64,000 nucleotides of DNA from Thermogutta terrifontis (GTDB lineage Bacteria; Planctomycetota; Planctomycetia; Pirellulales; Thermoguttaceae), in assembly GCF_002277955.1 (NCBI RefSeq), contig NZ_CP018477.1:496001-560000 (forward strand), written 5' to 3'. Shown piece by piece: positions 8,113 through 16,642 of the stretch (position 1 is its first letter; every line of letters begins with the position of its first letter). The notes beneath the pieces are model-generated. The model searched no databases, had not been told where the DNA came from, and was given only the letters and a program-made list of their open reading frames with translations. The position numbers and the translations under genes are program-made.

Positions 8113-9285
8113 ATGCCCGCGATTTCCTATCGTGAATTGCGTCGCCGTTATGACTTGGATGGTCCGCAGAAGACCGTAGCTCATCTGGCCGAGGCTCTCC
8201 AACAGGGGCACCTTCAACCGGAAGACTTCAGCCTCCGCGATCTCGCCGAAGCCCTGATTCCAGACGGCCATCAGTGGGTGAAGACCCTCGATCCGCGGCA
8301 AGCCGGTCCCGTGACCCTACTGGAAGCCGGAGACGCAGTAGACGTGACGGCCTTCCTCAACGTGATCGGCCAGGTGATCTATTCCAAGATTCTCCAGGCG
8401 TATCAGCACGAGGCGTTCATCGCTTCCCGCCTGGTGCAGACCATTCCCACCCGGTTCGACAGCGAAAAACTTCCCGCCATGGCAAGCGTTCCGGACACCC
8501 TGACGGAGGTCCACCCCGGCATGCCCTACCCCCAGGTGGGCTTTGGGGAGAGCTACGTGGAAACCCCGGCCACGACCAAGCACGGTCTCATCGTGCCCAT
8601 CACCCGGGAGGCCATCTTCTTCGATCGCACCCATCTCGTGCTGCGTCAGGCGGCAGAAGTGGGGCAAACGCTGGGCCGTCGCAAGGAAAGCCGCATTCTC
8701 GATGTCGTTCTGGGTGCCGTGAATACCTACAAGCATAACGGCGTCAATTACAACACGTATTACGCCGCAAACGACAATGGGCCCTGGGTCAACGCCCTGG
8801 GGCAGAACCCACTTCAGGACTGGATCAGCGTGGACAAAGCCGAAAAACTGTTCGCCCAGATGAAGGATCCCATCACCAATGAGCCGATTCTCATTCGGCC
8901 CAACACCGTGCTTGTTCCCACGGCTCTGAGACACACCGCCCGGCGGATCTTCCACGCCACCACGATCACCTTCTCGGCAGATGGTTCCCCCAGCGCCACG
9001 ACTTCCCCCAATCCGCTGGCGGACTACCGCGTGTTTGACAGCCAGCTCCTCTATCAGCGGATTGTGGCCTCGGGAGTCAGCCCCACAGCAGCCGAGACAT
9101 GGTGGTTTTTGGGCGATTTTGCCCGGGCGTTCGCCTACATGGAAAACTGGCCGCTCACGGTCACACAGTCGGCGCCCGGCAGTGAAGCCGACTTCACTCA
9201 GGATATTGTGGTGCGCTTCAAAGCCAGCGAGCGCGGAACGCCCGCTGTTCTCGATCCCCGCTACGTGGTCCGCTGCACGGCATGA
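8113..9285 (+). CDS. Phage major capsid protein
   Basis: The ATG at 8113 follows a CAGGAGAACAGT ribosome site. The 390-residue product has an N-terminal charged helical arm (1-65) and then the pattern of HK97-fold capsids of the Mu gpT/P22-like group: AFLNVIGQVIYSKILQAYQ, a KLPAMASVPDTLTEV segment, ITREAIFFDRT, and a long C-terminal alpha/beta region ending with VRFKASERGTPAVLDPRYVVR. The ITREAIFFDRT and FKASERG segments resemble phage capsid families annotated as Mu-like major head subunits. It would form the icosahedral shell. Confidence 0.8.
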   Translation: MPAISYRELRRRYDLDGPQKTVAHLAEALQQGHLQPEDFSLRDLAEALIPDGHQWVKTLDPRQAGPVTLLEAGDAVDVTAFLNVIGQVIYSKILQAYQHEAFIASRLVQTIPTRFDSEKLPAMASVPDTLTEVHPGMPYPQVGFGESYVETPATTKHGLIVPITREAIFFDRTHLVLRQAAEVGQTLGRRKESRILDVVLGAVNTYKHNGVNYNTYYAANDNGPWVNALGQNPLQDWISVDKAEKLFAQMKDPITNEPILIRPNTVLVPTALRHTARRIFHATTITFSADGSPSATTSPNPLADYRVFDSQLLYQRIVASGVSPTAAETWWFLGDFARAFAYMENWPLTVTQSAPGSEADFTQDIVVRFKASERGTPAVLDPRYVVRCTA

Positions 9286-9355
9286 GATAGCCGGCAGATT
9301 CTTTCTCTGTGCGATGAACAACCGCCGATGAGATCCGATCCACGGGAGGCTGGCC

Positions 9356-10183
9356 ATGGCGCGGACCTTTAATGGAAGCAACCAGTTCCTTCGCCGTGCG
9401 GAAGCGCTGAGCTTCACCTATCCCCTGACACTGGCACTGTGGGTCTATCCCCAGCGGAGCAACCTGTATGAGGACGTGCTGAGTCTGGCGCGGTCTGCGG
9501 ACAACAGCACAGGGTGGTTCCTCCAGCTTCGGGGACCTGATGGGATGAAGGCGGCGGCTGTCACCGCCTATCAGAACACCTTCGCCATTGCCCGCAGCAG
9601 CACGACGTTCACCCTCAACCGCTGGTGTCATCTGGCTGGGGTGTTCACGGGGGCCAGCTCCCGAATGGTGTATCTCGACGGAGTGCCCGGTAGCGTCGAG
9701 GGAACCACCCTGGCCGTGCCGACCGTGGATCGGATTCTCATCGGGGCGTGGGAACGTCAGGGGAGTTGGATGGCGTACTTCGCCGGGTATGCCGCCGAGG
9801 CTGCCGTGTGGAAGGTCGCTCTGAACTCCACCGAGATCGCGCAACTGGCCGCGGGCAATTCACCCCTCCTCGTCAGGCCTGGCGATCTCGTTGCCTACTG
9901 GCCACTTGGTGGCCCGTTCGGAAACGACGACCGTGACCACCTGGCCGGGCTGTACGACCTGACAGCTTTCAACAATCCGGGCTGGACGGATCATCCCAGC
10001 ATCATCTATCCGCAGCCGGAGCCACCTCCTCCCCCACCGGCAATCCGCCCAGCACCACGTTTTCCAGCGGTGGCGGGAAACGTCTGGACGGCAACGGCTG
10101 GCAAGGGAGCCGTCTTTTGCCCGGGGGCCGTGACAGGTTGTTCAGCAGGCCACGTAGCGGCTGGGATGGCTCGCAATCTTTGA
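9356..10183 (+). CDS. LamG/concanavalin-like domain protein in the phage block
   Basis: Residues 1-175 form a LamG-like lectin domain: an FNGSNQFLRR start, LTLALWVYP, NRWCHLAGVFTG, SRMVYLDGVPGS and ILIGAWERQ strands. A segment follows (PGDLVAYWPLGGPFGNDDRDH) that is common after LamG domains, and then a poly-proline linker (PEPPPPPP, about 223-230) and an Ala/Gly-rich tail. Such domains decorate phage heads or tails and can bind surface sugars. It lies 70 bases after the capsid gene. The 275-residue protein has no signal peptide. Host adhesion is an inference. Confidence 0.75.
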   Translation: MARTFNGSNQFLRRAEALSFTYPLTLALWVYPQRSNLYEDVLSLARSADNSTGWFLQLRGPDGMKAAAVTAYQNTFAIARSSTTFTLNRWCHLAGVFTGASSRMVYLDGVPGSVEGTTLAVPTVDRILIGAWERQGSWMAYFAGYAAEAAVWKVALNSTEIAQLAAGNSPLLVRPGDLVAYWPLGGPFGNDDRDHLAGLYDLTAFNNPGWTDHPSIIYPQPEPPPPPPAIRPAPRFPAVAGNVWTATAGKGAVFCPGAVTGCSAGHVAAGMARNL

Positions 10184-10204
10184 TCTGATGGCAAGGAGAA
10201 GATC

Positions 10205-10603
10205 ATGCCTGACGCCGCTGAGATTTACGGGATTGTGTTCCAAAAGGCTTCGGCCACCCTGCTGGCCCGTGTGCTCGGTGCCGACGGCAACCCCATCACA
10301 CCGTCTCAGATCACCGCGGCCAGATATTCGGTGGCCCTCATCGACGATGAGGATCCCACATCGCTGAGCCCTGTTTCCGGCCATTGGGAGGTGTCCCTCA
10401 CACCTTCCGCCGTGGTGCTTGCGACACTTCAGAAGGATGCGCTTTGGGACGTGGACGAGATCGGCTACAACTTTCGCCACATCCTCGACGTCACCCAGGC
10501 CCCGGCCTTTCCCGAAGCCCAGCGGACGTACCGGATCGAGTATCGCCTGACGCCCCAGACTGGCCAGCAAATCGTCGTGCGATTCCGTGTTCGTGCCATT
10601 TAA
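10205..10603 (+). CDS. Hypothetical phage structural protein
   Basis: The 132-residue protein begins at an ATG after AAGGAGAAGATC. It is beta-rich with repeated strand patterns (ATLLARVLGADGNPITPSQI, YSVALIDDED, GYNFRHILDVTQAPAFPEAQRTYRIEYRL), suggesting an immunoglobulin-like or neck/tail beta-sandwich fold. Similar small proteins occur between capsid and neck genes in planctomycete prophages, but I do not recognise a named family. The gene is flanked on both sides by co-oriented phage genes. Confidence 0.65.
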   Translation: MPDAAEIYGIVFQKASATLLARVLGADGNPITPSQITAARYSVALIDDEDPTSLSPVSGHWEVSLTPSAVVLATLQKDALWDVDEIGYNFRHILDVTQAPAFPEAQRTYRIEYRLTPQTGQQIVVRFRVRAI

Positions 10604-10646
10604 TGTGAACCTTCCCGTATCGATTTGAATCCGAGGAGTTGACCTG

Positions 10647-10859
10647 ATGCCCGACGAAGACGTGTTACAACTCATCCGCTCGCAAACCCTCGCCATCATC
10701 CAGCAGGTGACCGCACAACCCAAACCCAGTTATGAGCTGGACGGGCAGCGGGTGTCATGGTCGGAATACCTGGGACGCCTGACAGCCGTCGTGGAGTGGT
10801 GTGACACGCAACTTGCCCGAAAAACGCCCTGCGAAAGGCGTTCTCGGGGTACGACATGA
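10647..10859 (+). CDS. Small hypothetical phage protein
   Basis: This 70-residue protein follows a CGAGGAGTTGACC ribosome site. It is helical (LQLIRSQTLAIIQQVTAQ, then LDGQRVSWSEYLGRLTAVVEWC) with a basic tail. The gene overlaps the next gene by four bases (ATGA), so translation of the pair is probably coupled. The SWSEYLGRLTAV pattern is frequent in small proteins encoded near phage neck genes. No function can be assigned. Confidence 0.65.
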   Translation: MPDEDVLQLIRSQTLAIIQQVTAQPKPSYELDGQRVSWSEYLGRLTAVVEWCDTQLARKTPCERRSRGTT

Positions 10860-11506
10860 GGAGCCCACCGGTGAATGAGTTGTTTGCCTGGGATTTGCCC
10901 GAGGATTTTGCGGACGGCTGTCAGACGATCACCTACTGGCGCAGGGGGCGCCCGCCGGGTGTGACCGTCCCGGGGGCCATCTGTCGCCCGGTGTCACCGA
11001 CGCGCATCGACCGCCGAAACGGCTGGGCGGGTGCGGACGCCGTGTGGCATATCCCCGAAGGACGCCTCCCGGGACCGGCTCGGCCGGGCGACGTCCTGCA
11101 GGACGCAACCGGAGGACGGTGGACGGTGCTCGTGGTCTCGGCAGCGGCCACGGGGCGACTCGTCCTCTGGACGCGTGACTGGGCGGCTTCCTTTTCGGCG
11201 GCCCAATCGGCGGATGTCGAAGTCGCCGAGACCACCCAAGGACCGGACGGCGAGCCGGTGATCCACTGGCGGCCCTATCTCACCGGCGTTCCCATTCAGT
11301 TCCATTCTTCCCAGAGCCAAACGCCCAATGCGGAAGGTCAAACACCCACCTACCGCGTTCTCGTGGCGGCGGAGCTTCCCTCACGGACGCTTCGCCTGAA
11401 AACCTCTGCTGGAGTTTTGTACTGGGTGGATCGAGTGGAGCGGCCCGGCTTGCCGGGACATCCTGCCGTCCTGTATGTCCACCCGATCACGCAAGACGTT
11501 TCGTGA
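10856..11506 (+). CDS. Hypothetical phage neck protein
   Basis: The 216-residue protein starts in a four-base overlap with the upstream gene. It has no signal peptide or membrane segment and is mostly beta (TITYWRRG, DVLQDATGGRWTVLVVSAA, RLVLWTRDW, VLYWVDRVERPG). The position between capsid and the DUF3168-like gene is where head-closure or head-tail connector proteins lie. That role is inferred from gene order only. Confidence 0.6.
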   Translation: MRSPPVNELFAWDLPEDFADGCQTITYWRRGRPPGVTVPGAICRPVSPTRIDRRNGWAGADAVWHIPEGRLPGPARPGDVLQDATGGRWTVLVVSAAATGRLVLWTRDWAASFSAAQSADVEVAETTQGPDGEPVIHWRPYLTGVPIQFHSSQSQTPNAEGQTPTYRVLVAAELPSRTLRLKTSAGVLYWVDRVERPGLPGHPAVLYVHPITQDVS

Positions 11507-11543
11507 ACCCGCAGATTCGTTCCCCCTGGGAGGAGCCTTGCCG

Positions 11544-11951
11544 ATGCTCCGGCTGGAACACGCCCTCTACACACGCTGGTCGGAAGATGCCACGCTGGTT
11601 GGCCTCATTCCTCCGCAAAATGTTTGGACCGGCTGTCAAACTCCTCCGCGACTCCCCGGTGCCTGCCTGCGGTGCCTGGCGGAAGAGCGTGCCTGGCTTA
11701 CCGCGAAGCCCGAATGGGCGGACCGTATCCACATCCAGGTGACGCTCTGGTCGGAGAGCTTCGATCACCTCCGAAAATCGCTGGACGCTGTACGGCGCGT
11801 GTATCACGGGGCGTCGCTGGACCTGGGAGACGGTGGCCGGGTCGTCCGCGTGACATACCGCCGCATGACAATCGAAGACCAGGAACACAATGTCTGGCGG
11901 GGAACCGTGGAGTTTGACGCCCTCGCCCTGCGACCTGTTGTGACGACGTGA
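11544..11951 (+). CDS. Putative tail completion/terminator protein (DUF3168-like)
   Basis: The 135-residue form starting at ATG 11544 is preceded by GGGAGGAGCC; the frame is open further upstream but overlaps the previous gene. The order of elements fits DUF3168-type tail terminators: an N-terminal helix with LYTRWSEDATLVGLIP, a middle RIHIQVTLWSES strand-helix, DHLRKSLDAVRRVYHG, then VVRVTYRRMTIEDQEHNVWRGTVEFDALAL. Such a gene normally follows head-tail connectors and precedes the tail tube gene, which suggests a long-tailed ancestor. Confidence 0.65.
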   Translation: MLRLEHALYTRWSEDATLVGLIPPQNVWTGCQTPPRLPGACLRCLAEERAWLTAKPEWADRIHIQVTLWSESFDHLRKSLDAVRRVYHGASLDLGDGGRVVRVTYRRMTIEDQEHNVWRGTVEFDALALRPVVTT

Positions 11952-12029
11952 CGATCCGATGAGCGGCCAGGCTTCTCGAAACCTGTGCCGCCGTGAGGGT
12001 CAGTGAAGTGATGCTCGAGGAGCCAATAG

Positions 12030-12542
12030 ATGACAACGATTTTTCGCAGTTCCCTGGAATCGAAAGTGGGCTGGACCTGGCGCGATGAACAGGACCGCTC
12101 GGCAGTTATCGACAGCAACCAGTGGTTGTGGCGAGTTTCGCTTCAGGAAGGCACGGACGAAGGCCAGGCCAATGCCGTGTGGTACGTCCTTGGCAAAACC
12201 CTGGCCAGCGGGGCGACCAACGAATGGGACCTGACGGCCCTTTCTCGAACCCTGTTCAACGCATCAGTCAACCAGGCCTTTGCCAGCGTGAAGGCCCTCT
12301 ATGTGATCAACCGAAAGGAAAGCGCCGGTAATCTGATTATCGGCGGTGCCAGCACCAATCCCTGGCCGGGACCTCTTTCATCCGCTACGCAGACGCTCCG
12401 CGTTGTCCCCGGTGGCGTCCTGCTGGTGGTCCACCCGAACGCGGGTTGGTCGGTGAGCGCATCGGCCAAAAACCTGAAACTGGCGGCGGAATCAGGGAGC
12501 GTGACCTACGATCTCATCCTCGTCGGTGTCAAGGCCGGATGA
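12030..12542 (+). CDS. Putative phage tail/structural protein
   Basis: The 170-residue protein starts at an ATG preceded by CGAGGAGCCAATAG. It is beta-rich and ends in TYDLILVGVKAG, like tail tube or neck subunits. Segments such as KVGWTWRDEQDRSAVIDSNQW and RVVPGGVLLVVHPNAGWSV resemble a globular coat-type protein. It follows the tail-completion-like gene by 78 bases. A tail-tube role fits the order but lacks a recognised motif. Confidence 0.55.
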   Translation: MTTIFRSSLESKVGWTWRDEQDRSAVIDSNQWLWRVSLQEGTDEGQANAVWYVLGKTLASGATNEWDLTALSRTLFNASVNQAFASVKALYVINRKESAGNLIIGGASTNPWPGPLSSATQTLRVVPGGVLLVVHPNAGWSVSASAKNLKLAAESGSVTYDLILVGVKAG

Positions 12543-12575
12543 TAAAGACATCTTGAAAACACGAGGGCCTTTTTC

Positions 12576-13427
12576 ATGGGCGTGATTTTTCGCGAACTGG
12601 CAGGCTCCCCCGAGGAACGCTACACCGTCGAGGGATTCACGGCTCGACGGACATTTCTCGTTCCGTGGGAACAGCGGCATGCCTTCGCCGCGGAGATTCT
12701 CGGCGATGCCGCGGTTCACGGGGGGCAACCGTGGGTTCGGTACCCTGGCCGGGAAGGCGTGTTCGCCGTTTCCGTCGCCTTTTCCCCGGCCGATCCAGAA
12801 AGCCTTCTCGCGGAGGAAGCGGCGGGCACGGATCTGCTGAAGGACCTGGCCAGTTACACCGGATCGTTTGCCCGGGCGGTGGTCGAATACCGCAGTGTTC
12901 CCCCGCAGGACCGTACCGATGGGCCGGTGGCCCCGAGTGAAACCCAGCTCAGCTACCGCATGGAGCACGGCTTTTTGGAGCGGTCCCTGTTGGCCAGCGG
13001 ATTCGTCGCCGAAGACGACCCCCAAACGCCGCTTCCCCCCGAACTGCCGCTTTCGCACCTCGTTCCCTACACCGATCACTGGCTCATCTGGCGCCAGGTG
13101 GTGGGACCACCCTGGCAGGCGATCCGCGAACTCCAGGGAACGGTGAACAGCGATACGTTCCTCGGGGCGGCCGCAGGTACGCTCCTCTTCCTCGGCGCCG
13201 ATGCGAACAAGCTTTTTCGGGGAAGTTTCGATGAAGGCGCCTCGCCGTTTTGCTGGGAGCTTCGCTACCACTTTCGCGAAATGGCCATCAAACACGGAGG
13301 GGAAGTGTTCGGCTGGAACCACCTCCACCGTGCCCAGCCGCCGGGGTTCGTGCTCATTCAGGACGCCACTGGTCCTCTCTACGACAGCGGCGATTTTTCC
13401 CGATTGTTCCGCCCCGAGTTCGCTTAA
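12576..13427 (+). CDS. Hypothetical phage structural protein, last gene of the block
   Basis: The 283-residue protein begins 33 bases after the previous gene. It shows a beta-rich domain with a RRTFLVPWEQRHAFAAEILG segment and ends with FGWNHLHRAQPPGFVLIQDATGPLYDSG, suggesting a baseplate or tail-linked protein. No signal peptide or named domain is recognised. It is the last gene in this direction: the next gene is convergent and chromosomal in character. A tape measure, baseplate and lysis genes that would normally follow are missing. Confidence 0.6.
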   Translation: MGVIFRELAGSPEERYTVEGFTARRTFLVPWEQRHAFAAEILGDAAVHGGQPWVRYPGREGVFAVSVAFSPADPESLLAEEAAGTDLLKDLASYTGSFARAVVEYRSVPPQDRTDGPVAPSETQLSYRMEHGFLERSLLASGFVAEDDPQTPLPPELPLSHLVPYTDHWLIWRQVVGPPWQAIRELQGTVNSDTFLGAAAGTLLFLGADANKLFRGSFDEGASPFCWELRYHFREMAIKHGGEVFGWNHLHRAQPPGFVLIQDATGPLYDSGDFSRLFRPEFA

Positions 13428-13450
13428 CTTCCCCAAAATGCGTTGCCGTC

Positions 13451-14881
13451 CTATGCCAGCTCGTTGATGAGCTTCATTCGGGCAAGCCGAGCGAAGCGTT
13501 CGAGGTCCTTGGTGATGTCCCCCAGGCATGTGGAGCGGTGGAGACCGGCCGTCCAGTTCCGCCAGAGCTTTTCCACATCTCCATCCACCTTGACTGTGAT
13601 CTTGGTGCGGCAACCGCGTTCAACATCCGGGGCCGCCACGATCTCCCCTGTGAAGTAAAGGAGCGTGTTGGGATCGACAAACAGGGCCTGCGTCGCCCGC
13701 TGACCCACCGGCATGAACACCTGCGGCACGACGCCTTCCTGACGCTCCAGCACACAGCGGATCTTGTAGGGCATGGTGGGCGTGTTGGGACCGTCCATCT
13801 TCACCGTTCCCATGCAGTGGGCAAGGATGATGGTGTTCGTCGATTGATCCACGGTGGGGTCACTGATGAAGCCGGGTTTACCGGCCAGCCCCTGGAAGAT
13901 GATGTGCGTCATAGCGCAGCGGAGGTCGCTCTCGCAAATGCCCCCCAGACCCATGCTGTTGAGCCGCGAGAAGCCCAAGCAGGGATACGCCGGCAGCTTG
14001 ATCGTCCGGTCCCACATCGTGCCGTAGCAATCGACAGTGAGCACGGTGGCGTCTTCTTCATCGAGAAGCCTTTCAAAGGCCAGCGCGAGCTTGCAGGCGC
14101 GGACGATTTCCTCGCGGCTGGGCTCGACCACCTGCTTTGCCCCTTCGATCCAGCGCTGGGCTTCCGCTTCCGCCTCCTGGTCGCTGACCTTTTCGTACGC
14201 TGCCACGACGGGCTCCAGACCAATATGCTTGATTTCTGTTCCGAACTTCTCCTTGACGGCCTGATGGAATTCACCGGGCTGGCGGAGAGTCACATTGACG
14301 ATCTTCGCTTCCCGGAGATGGTGCAGCGCCCGCATGGGGCGCACGGCGGCCGCCAAATCGCGCTTGTCCTCGCTGAGGATGGCGTCGAAGAGTGGCGGTT
14401 GCTCCTGGCGAAGCATTGTTCCGAAGCCAGCCCATTCATGCCCGGAATAGGGCACGGCGAAGAACATCGTGGGGCGACCGGTCTTAAGAATTTCCGCCAG
14501 CATCCCACCCACGCCCATTTTGAGATGGATTGCCAGGATCCCGTCGGCCTGGGCAAGCTGATCAGCGAGCGCCGTGATCTGTCGCGGATCGGTGATGAGT
14601 TCATCGACGAAGAAATCGACATCCGCGAACTGGTCCGCCATCTCCTGAAATGCCTGGGCGTAGGTTTGCCGCTCGGCCGCGACGTCCAGCTTGGGATGGG
14701 GCCAGAGACCGCTTCCCGCCAGATACAGCCGAGCCACCTTGACCTTGGAGCGACGACAGCCGGGACTGATCAACTTGGACGCCGGCGCCTGCCACGTCCA
14801 GCCCCAGCGTCCCAACCCCAGCGAAGTGGTCCCCAGAACCGTCAATTCCAGAAAGCTACGCCGGTCCAATCCGCGGATCAT
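13451..14881 (-). CDS. Tat-exported L-fucose isomerase-like protein
   Basis: The frame runs to 15043, but the start at 14881 gives a twin-arginine leader (MIRGLDRRSFLEL followed by a Gly/Ala/Trp hydrophobic stretch), so 476 residues are preferred. The body has the alpha/beta layout of L-fucose/arabinose isomerase-like proteins: KVARLYLAGSGLWPHP, DGILAIHLKMGVGG, TMFFAVPYSGHEWAGFG, and ATVLTVDCYGT followed by GLGGICESDL. Planctomycetes carry many secreted paralogues of this kind whose substrates are unknown. It is convergent with the phage block and 23 bases from it. Confidence 0.75.
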   Translation of the reverse strand: MIRGLDRRSFLELTVLGTTSLGLGRWGWTWQAPASKLISPGCRRSKVKVARLYLAGSGLWPHPKLDVAAERQTYAQAFQEMADQFADVDFFVDELITDPRQITALADQLAQADGILAIHLKMGVGGMLAEILKTGRPTMFFAVPYSGHEWAGFGTMLRQEQPPLFDAILSEDKRDLAAAVRPMRALHHLREAKIVNVTLRQPGEFHQAVKEKFGTEIKHIGLEPVVAAYEKVSDQEAEAEAQRWIEGAKQVVEPSREEIVRACKLALAFERLLDEEDATVLTVDCYGTMWDRTIKLPAYPCLGFSRLNSMGLGGICESDLRCAMTHIIFQGLAGKPGFISDPTVDQSTNTIILAHCMGTVKMDGPNTPTMPYKIRCVLERQEGVVPQVFMPVGQRATQALFVDPNTLLYFTGEIVAAPDVERGCRTKITVKVDGDVEKLWRNWTAGLHRSTCLGDITKDLERFARLARMKLINELA

Positions 14882-15578
14882 GGCAGTCCCTCCCGTTGTT
14901 TTGGTTCCCGAAAGCACAAGCAATTCCCGAAACGGGGATCCCATCCCGCTGGCAATATGCCAGGGGTAATCGGCGTTGTCAAGCGCGAGGCAAGCCTGAA
15001 GTTGCCCCTTGCACACTGCGGGGCAGGCACGGGGTAGGGGCAATTCGTGAATTGCCCCTGCGAGAATCGAACTTTTGGCTTCTTGCGGACCCGTGCAAAA
15101 AGCGAAAATTTGTCAGGCTGGCGTTGCATGGACGACCCGTTCGGTACCGGCAATTAATTGTGCCGATCGTAGCGCTGAGGTTGGTGCGTGGCCGACGAAC
15201 AGCAGAAATGAGTTCATATTTCGGCAACAAACGTTTGGCCGTTTTCCATAAGCTCTCCGGCATCCGATACTTGTCGCAAAAACTTTTGCCGTCCAGGATA
15301 TTTCGCCCGGTGATAGGATGATTCGAGTCGGTCGCTCTCTTGCCGGAGGAAATCTTTCCAGGTAACCTCACAATCGGATTTTCGGACGGGGGCTTGTCAG
15401 TAATCATCATGAGTGCTTTGGCGCTGCCAGGGTTTTGATATTTCCAAAAAAAAGATGGACCATTGTGCAACCCTGCTGGGATCAGATTAGAAATTCCTCG
15501 TACCAGGAGGCGAATGACTCGCAGTCGTACCTTGGGCCCCGTTAAAGTACGTATTGGTCGCATCACGAACTTCCGCAG
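14882..15578. other. Intergenic region with family A palindrome
   Basis: This 697-base stretch between divergent genes holds one family A palindrome (15036-15059). No tRNA or clear open frame with coding character is seen. It must contain promoters for the isomerase-like gene and the methyltransferase gene, but I cannot place them with confidence. Confidence 0.5.
15036..15059. repeat. Family A palindromic repeat
   Basis: Twenty-four bases made of AGGGGCAATTC and its reverse complement with a two-base spacer. It matches copies at 17805, 39088, 44751 and 58088. Confidence 0.9.
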
Positions 15579-16622
15579 ATGAATTCAAGAGAGCTTGTGA
15601 AAGCAGCACTGACCGGGAAGGAAGCGGGACGAGTTCCGACTGGCCCCCTGGCGGTGCATTACTGTGCACGGTTCGTCGGAGCCACGCTCCGCCAATACAC
15701 GTTGAATCCGGTTGTGCTGGCACAGAGTGTCGTGAGCTACTACCGGCGTTTTCTGCCGGATGCCGTTTGGGTATCGGCAGATACCTGGGTCAACGCCCAG
15801 GCGATGGGGGCGGAGGTGGGTTTCAGTGATGAAAACCAACCAGCCGGAGGAACCGGGCAGCCATGTGTCCGCACACTTGCGGATCTTGACCGTATTCCGC
15901 CGCCTGATCCGCAGGTGCAAGGACGTTGGCCTTTAATGCTGGAGGCCCTGAAGCGAATCCGAAAAGAGCTGGGAGACGAGGTGTTTATTGTCGCCTGTTT
16001 TGACCAGTATCCCTTTTCCCTGGCTTCGGAATTGATGGGGCTCAATCAGATCATGCTGGCCGTCGTGGAAGAGCGCGATTTCGTAAAGCGGGTCATGGAC
16101 CGTTGCCTTGAGTACGGCGCGGCCTATGCGTTGGCTCTTGCTCAAGCCGGGGCCGATATGCTGAGTGGGGGTGACTCTCCGGCGGGACTCCTCGGTCCGC
16201 GGCTTTATCGTGCGATTGCCCAGCCTTTTGAAAAGCGATTGATTGAGACAATCAAAGCGGAGACTGAATTGCCGGTCTCGCTTCATATCTGCGGAGATGC
16301 CAGGCCCATTCTGGCCGACATGGTGGACACCGGGGCCGATGTGCTGGAGATCGACTATCCTGTCCCGATAGACGAGGCGTTCAAGATTTGCGATGGGGAG
16401 GTCGCCCTCTGGGGAAATCTGGATCCCGTCGGGGTTCTGGCGCAGGGAACTCCCACAACGGTGTACCAGAAAACCATCGAATTGCTGGAGTGTGTTCACC
16501 GATCTGGCGGAAAAAAGTTTGTATTGAGTTCCGGATGCACGCTGGCTGTCGAAACGCCCGAGGAGAATCTGGACGCCTTTTTTGCGGCAGCTCGCGATTT
16601 CGGCAAGAGTTTTGGTCGCTAG
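15579..16622 (+). CDS. Uroporphyrinogen decarboxylase-family methyltransferase (MtaA/CmuA-like)
   Basis: The 347-residue protein belongs to the URO-D superfamily. His236 and Cys238 (HICGD) and Cys320 (LSSGCTLA) match the zinc-binding H-x-C...C set of MtaA/CmuA-type corrinoid:coenzyme M methyltransferases rather than true HemE. Other family segments are GGDSPAGLLGP (197-207) and ALWGNLDPVGVL (276-287). It would move methyl groups between a corrinoid protein and a thiol or similar acceptor. No corrinoid-binding protein is adjacent, so the partner is unknown. It is 20 bases from the Gfo/Idh gene and likely in one operon. Confidence 0.85.
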   Translation: MNSRELVKAALTGKEAGRVPTGPLAVHYCARFVGATLRQYTLNPVVLAQSVVSYYRRFLPDAVWVSADTWVNAQAMGAEVGFSDENQPAGGTGQPCVRTLADLDRIPPPDPQVQGRWPLMLEALKRIRKELGDEVFIVACFDQYPFSLASELMGLNQIMLAVVEERDFVKRVMDRCLEYGAAYALALAQAGADMLSGGDSPAGLLGPRLYRAIAQPFEKRLIETIKAETELPVSLHICGDARPILADMVDTGADVLEIDYPVPIDEAFKICDGEVALWGNLDPVGVLAQGTPTTVYQKTIELLECVHRSGGKKFVLSSGCTLAVETPEENLDAFFAAARDFGKSFGR

Positions 16623-16642
16623 TGGAAAAGACGGGGAAAGAC

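Noticed and set aside
13250-15037. 595-codon plus-strand frame opposite the isomerase-like gene
   Set aside because: It is the antisense shadow of the Tat-exported protein, whose minus-strand frame has a signal peptide and family pattern.
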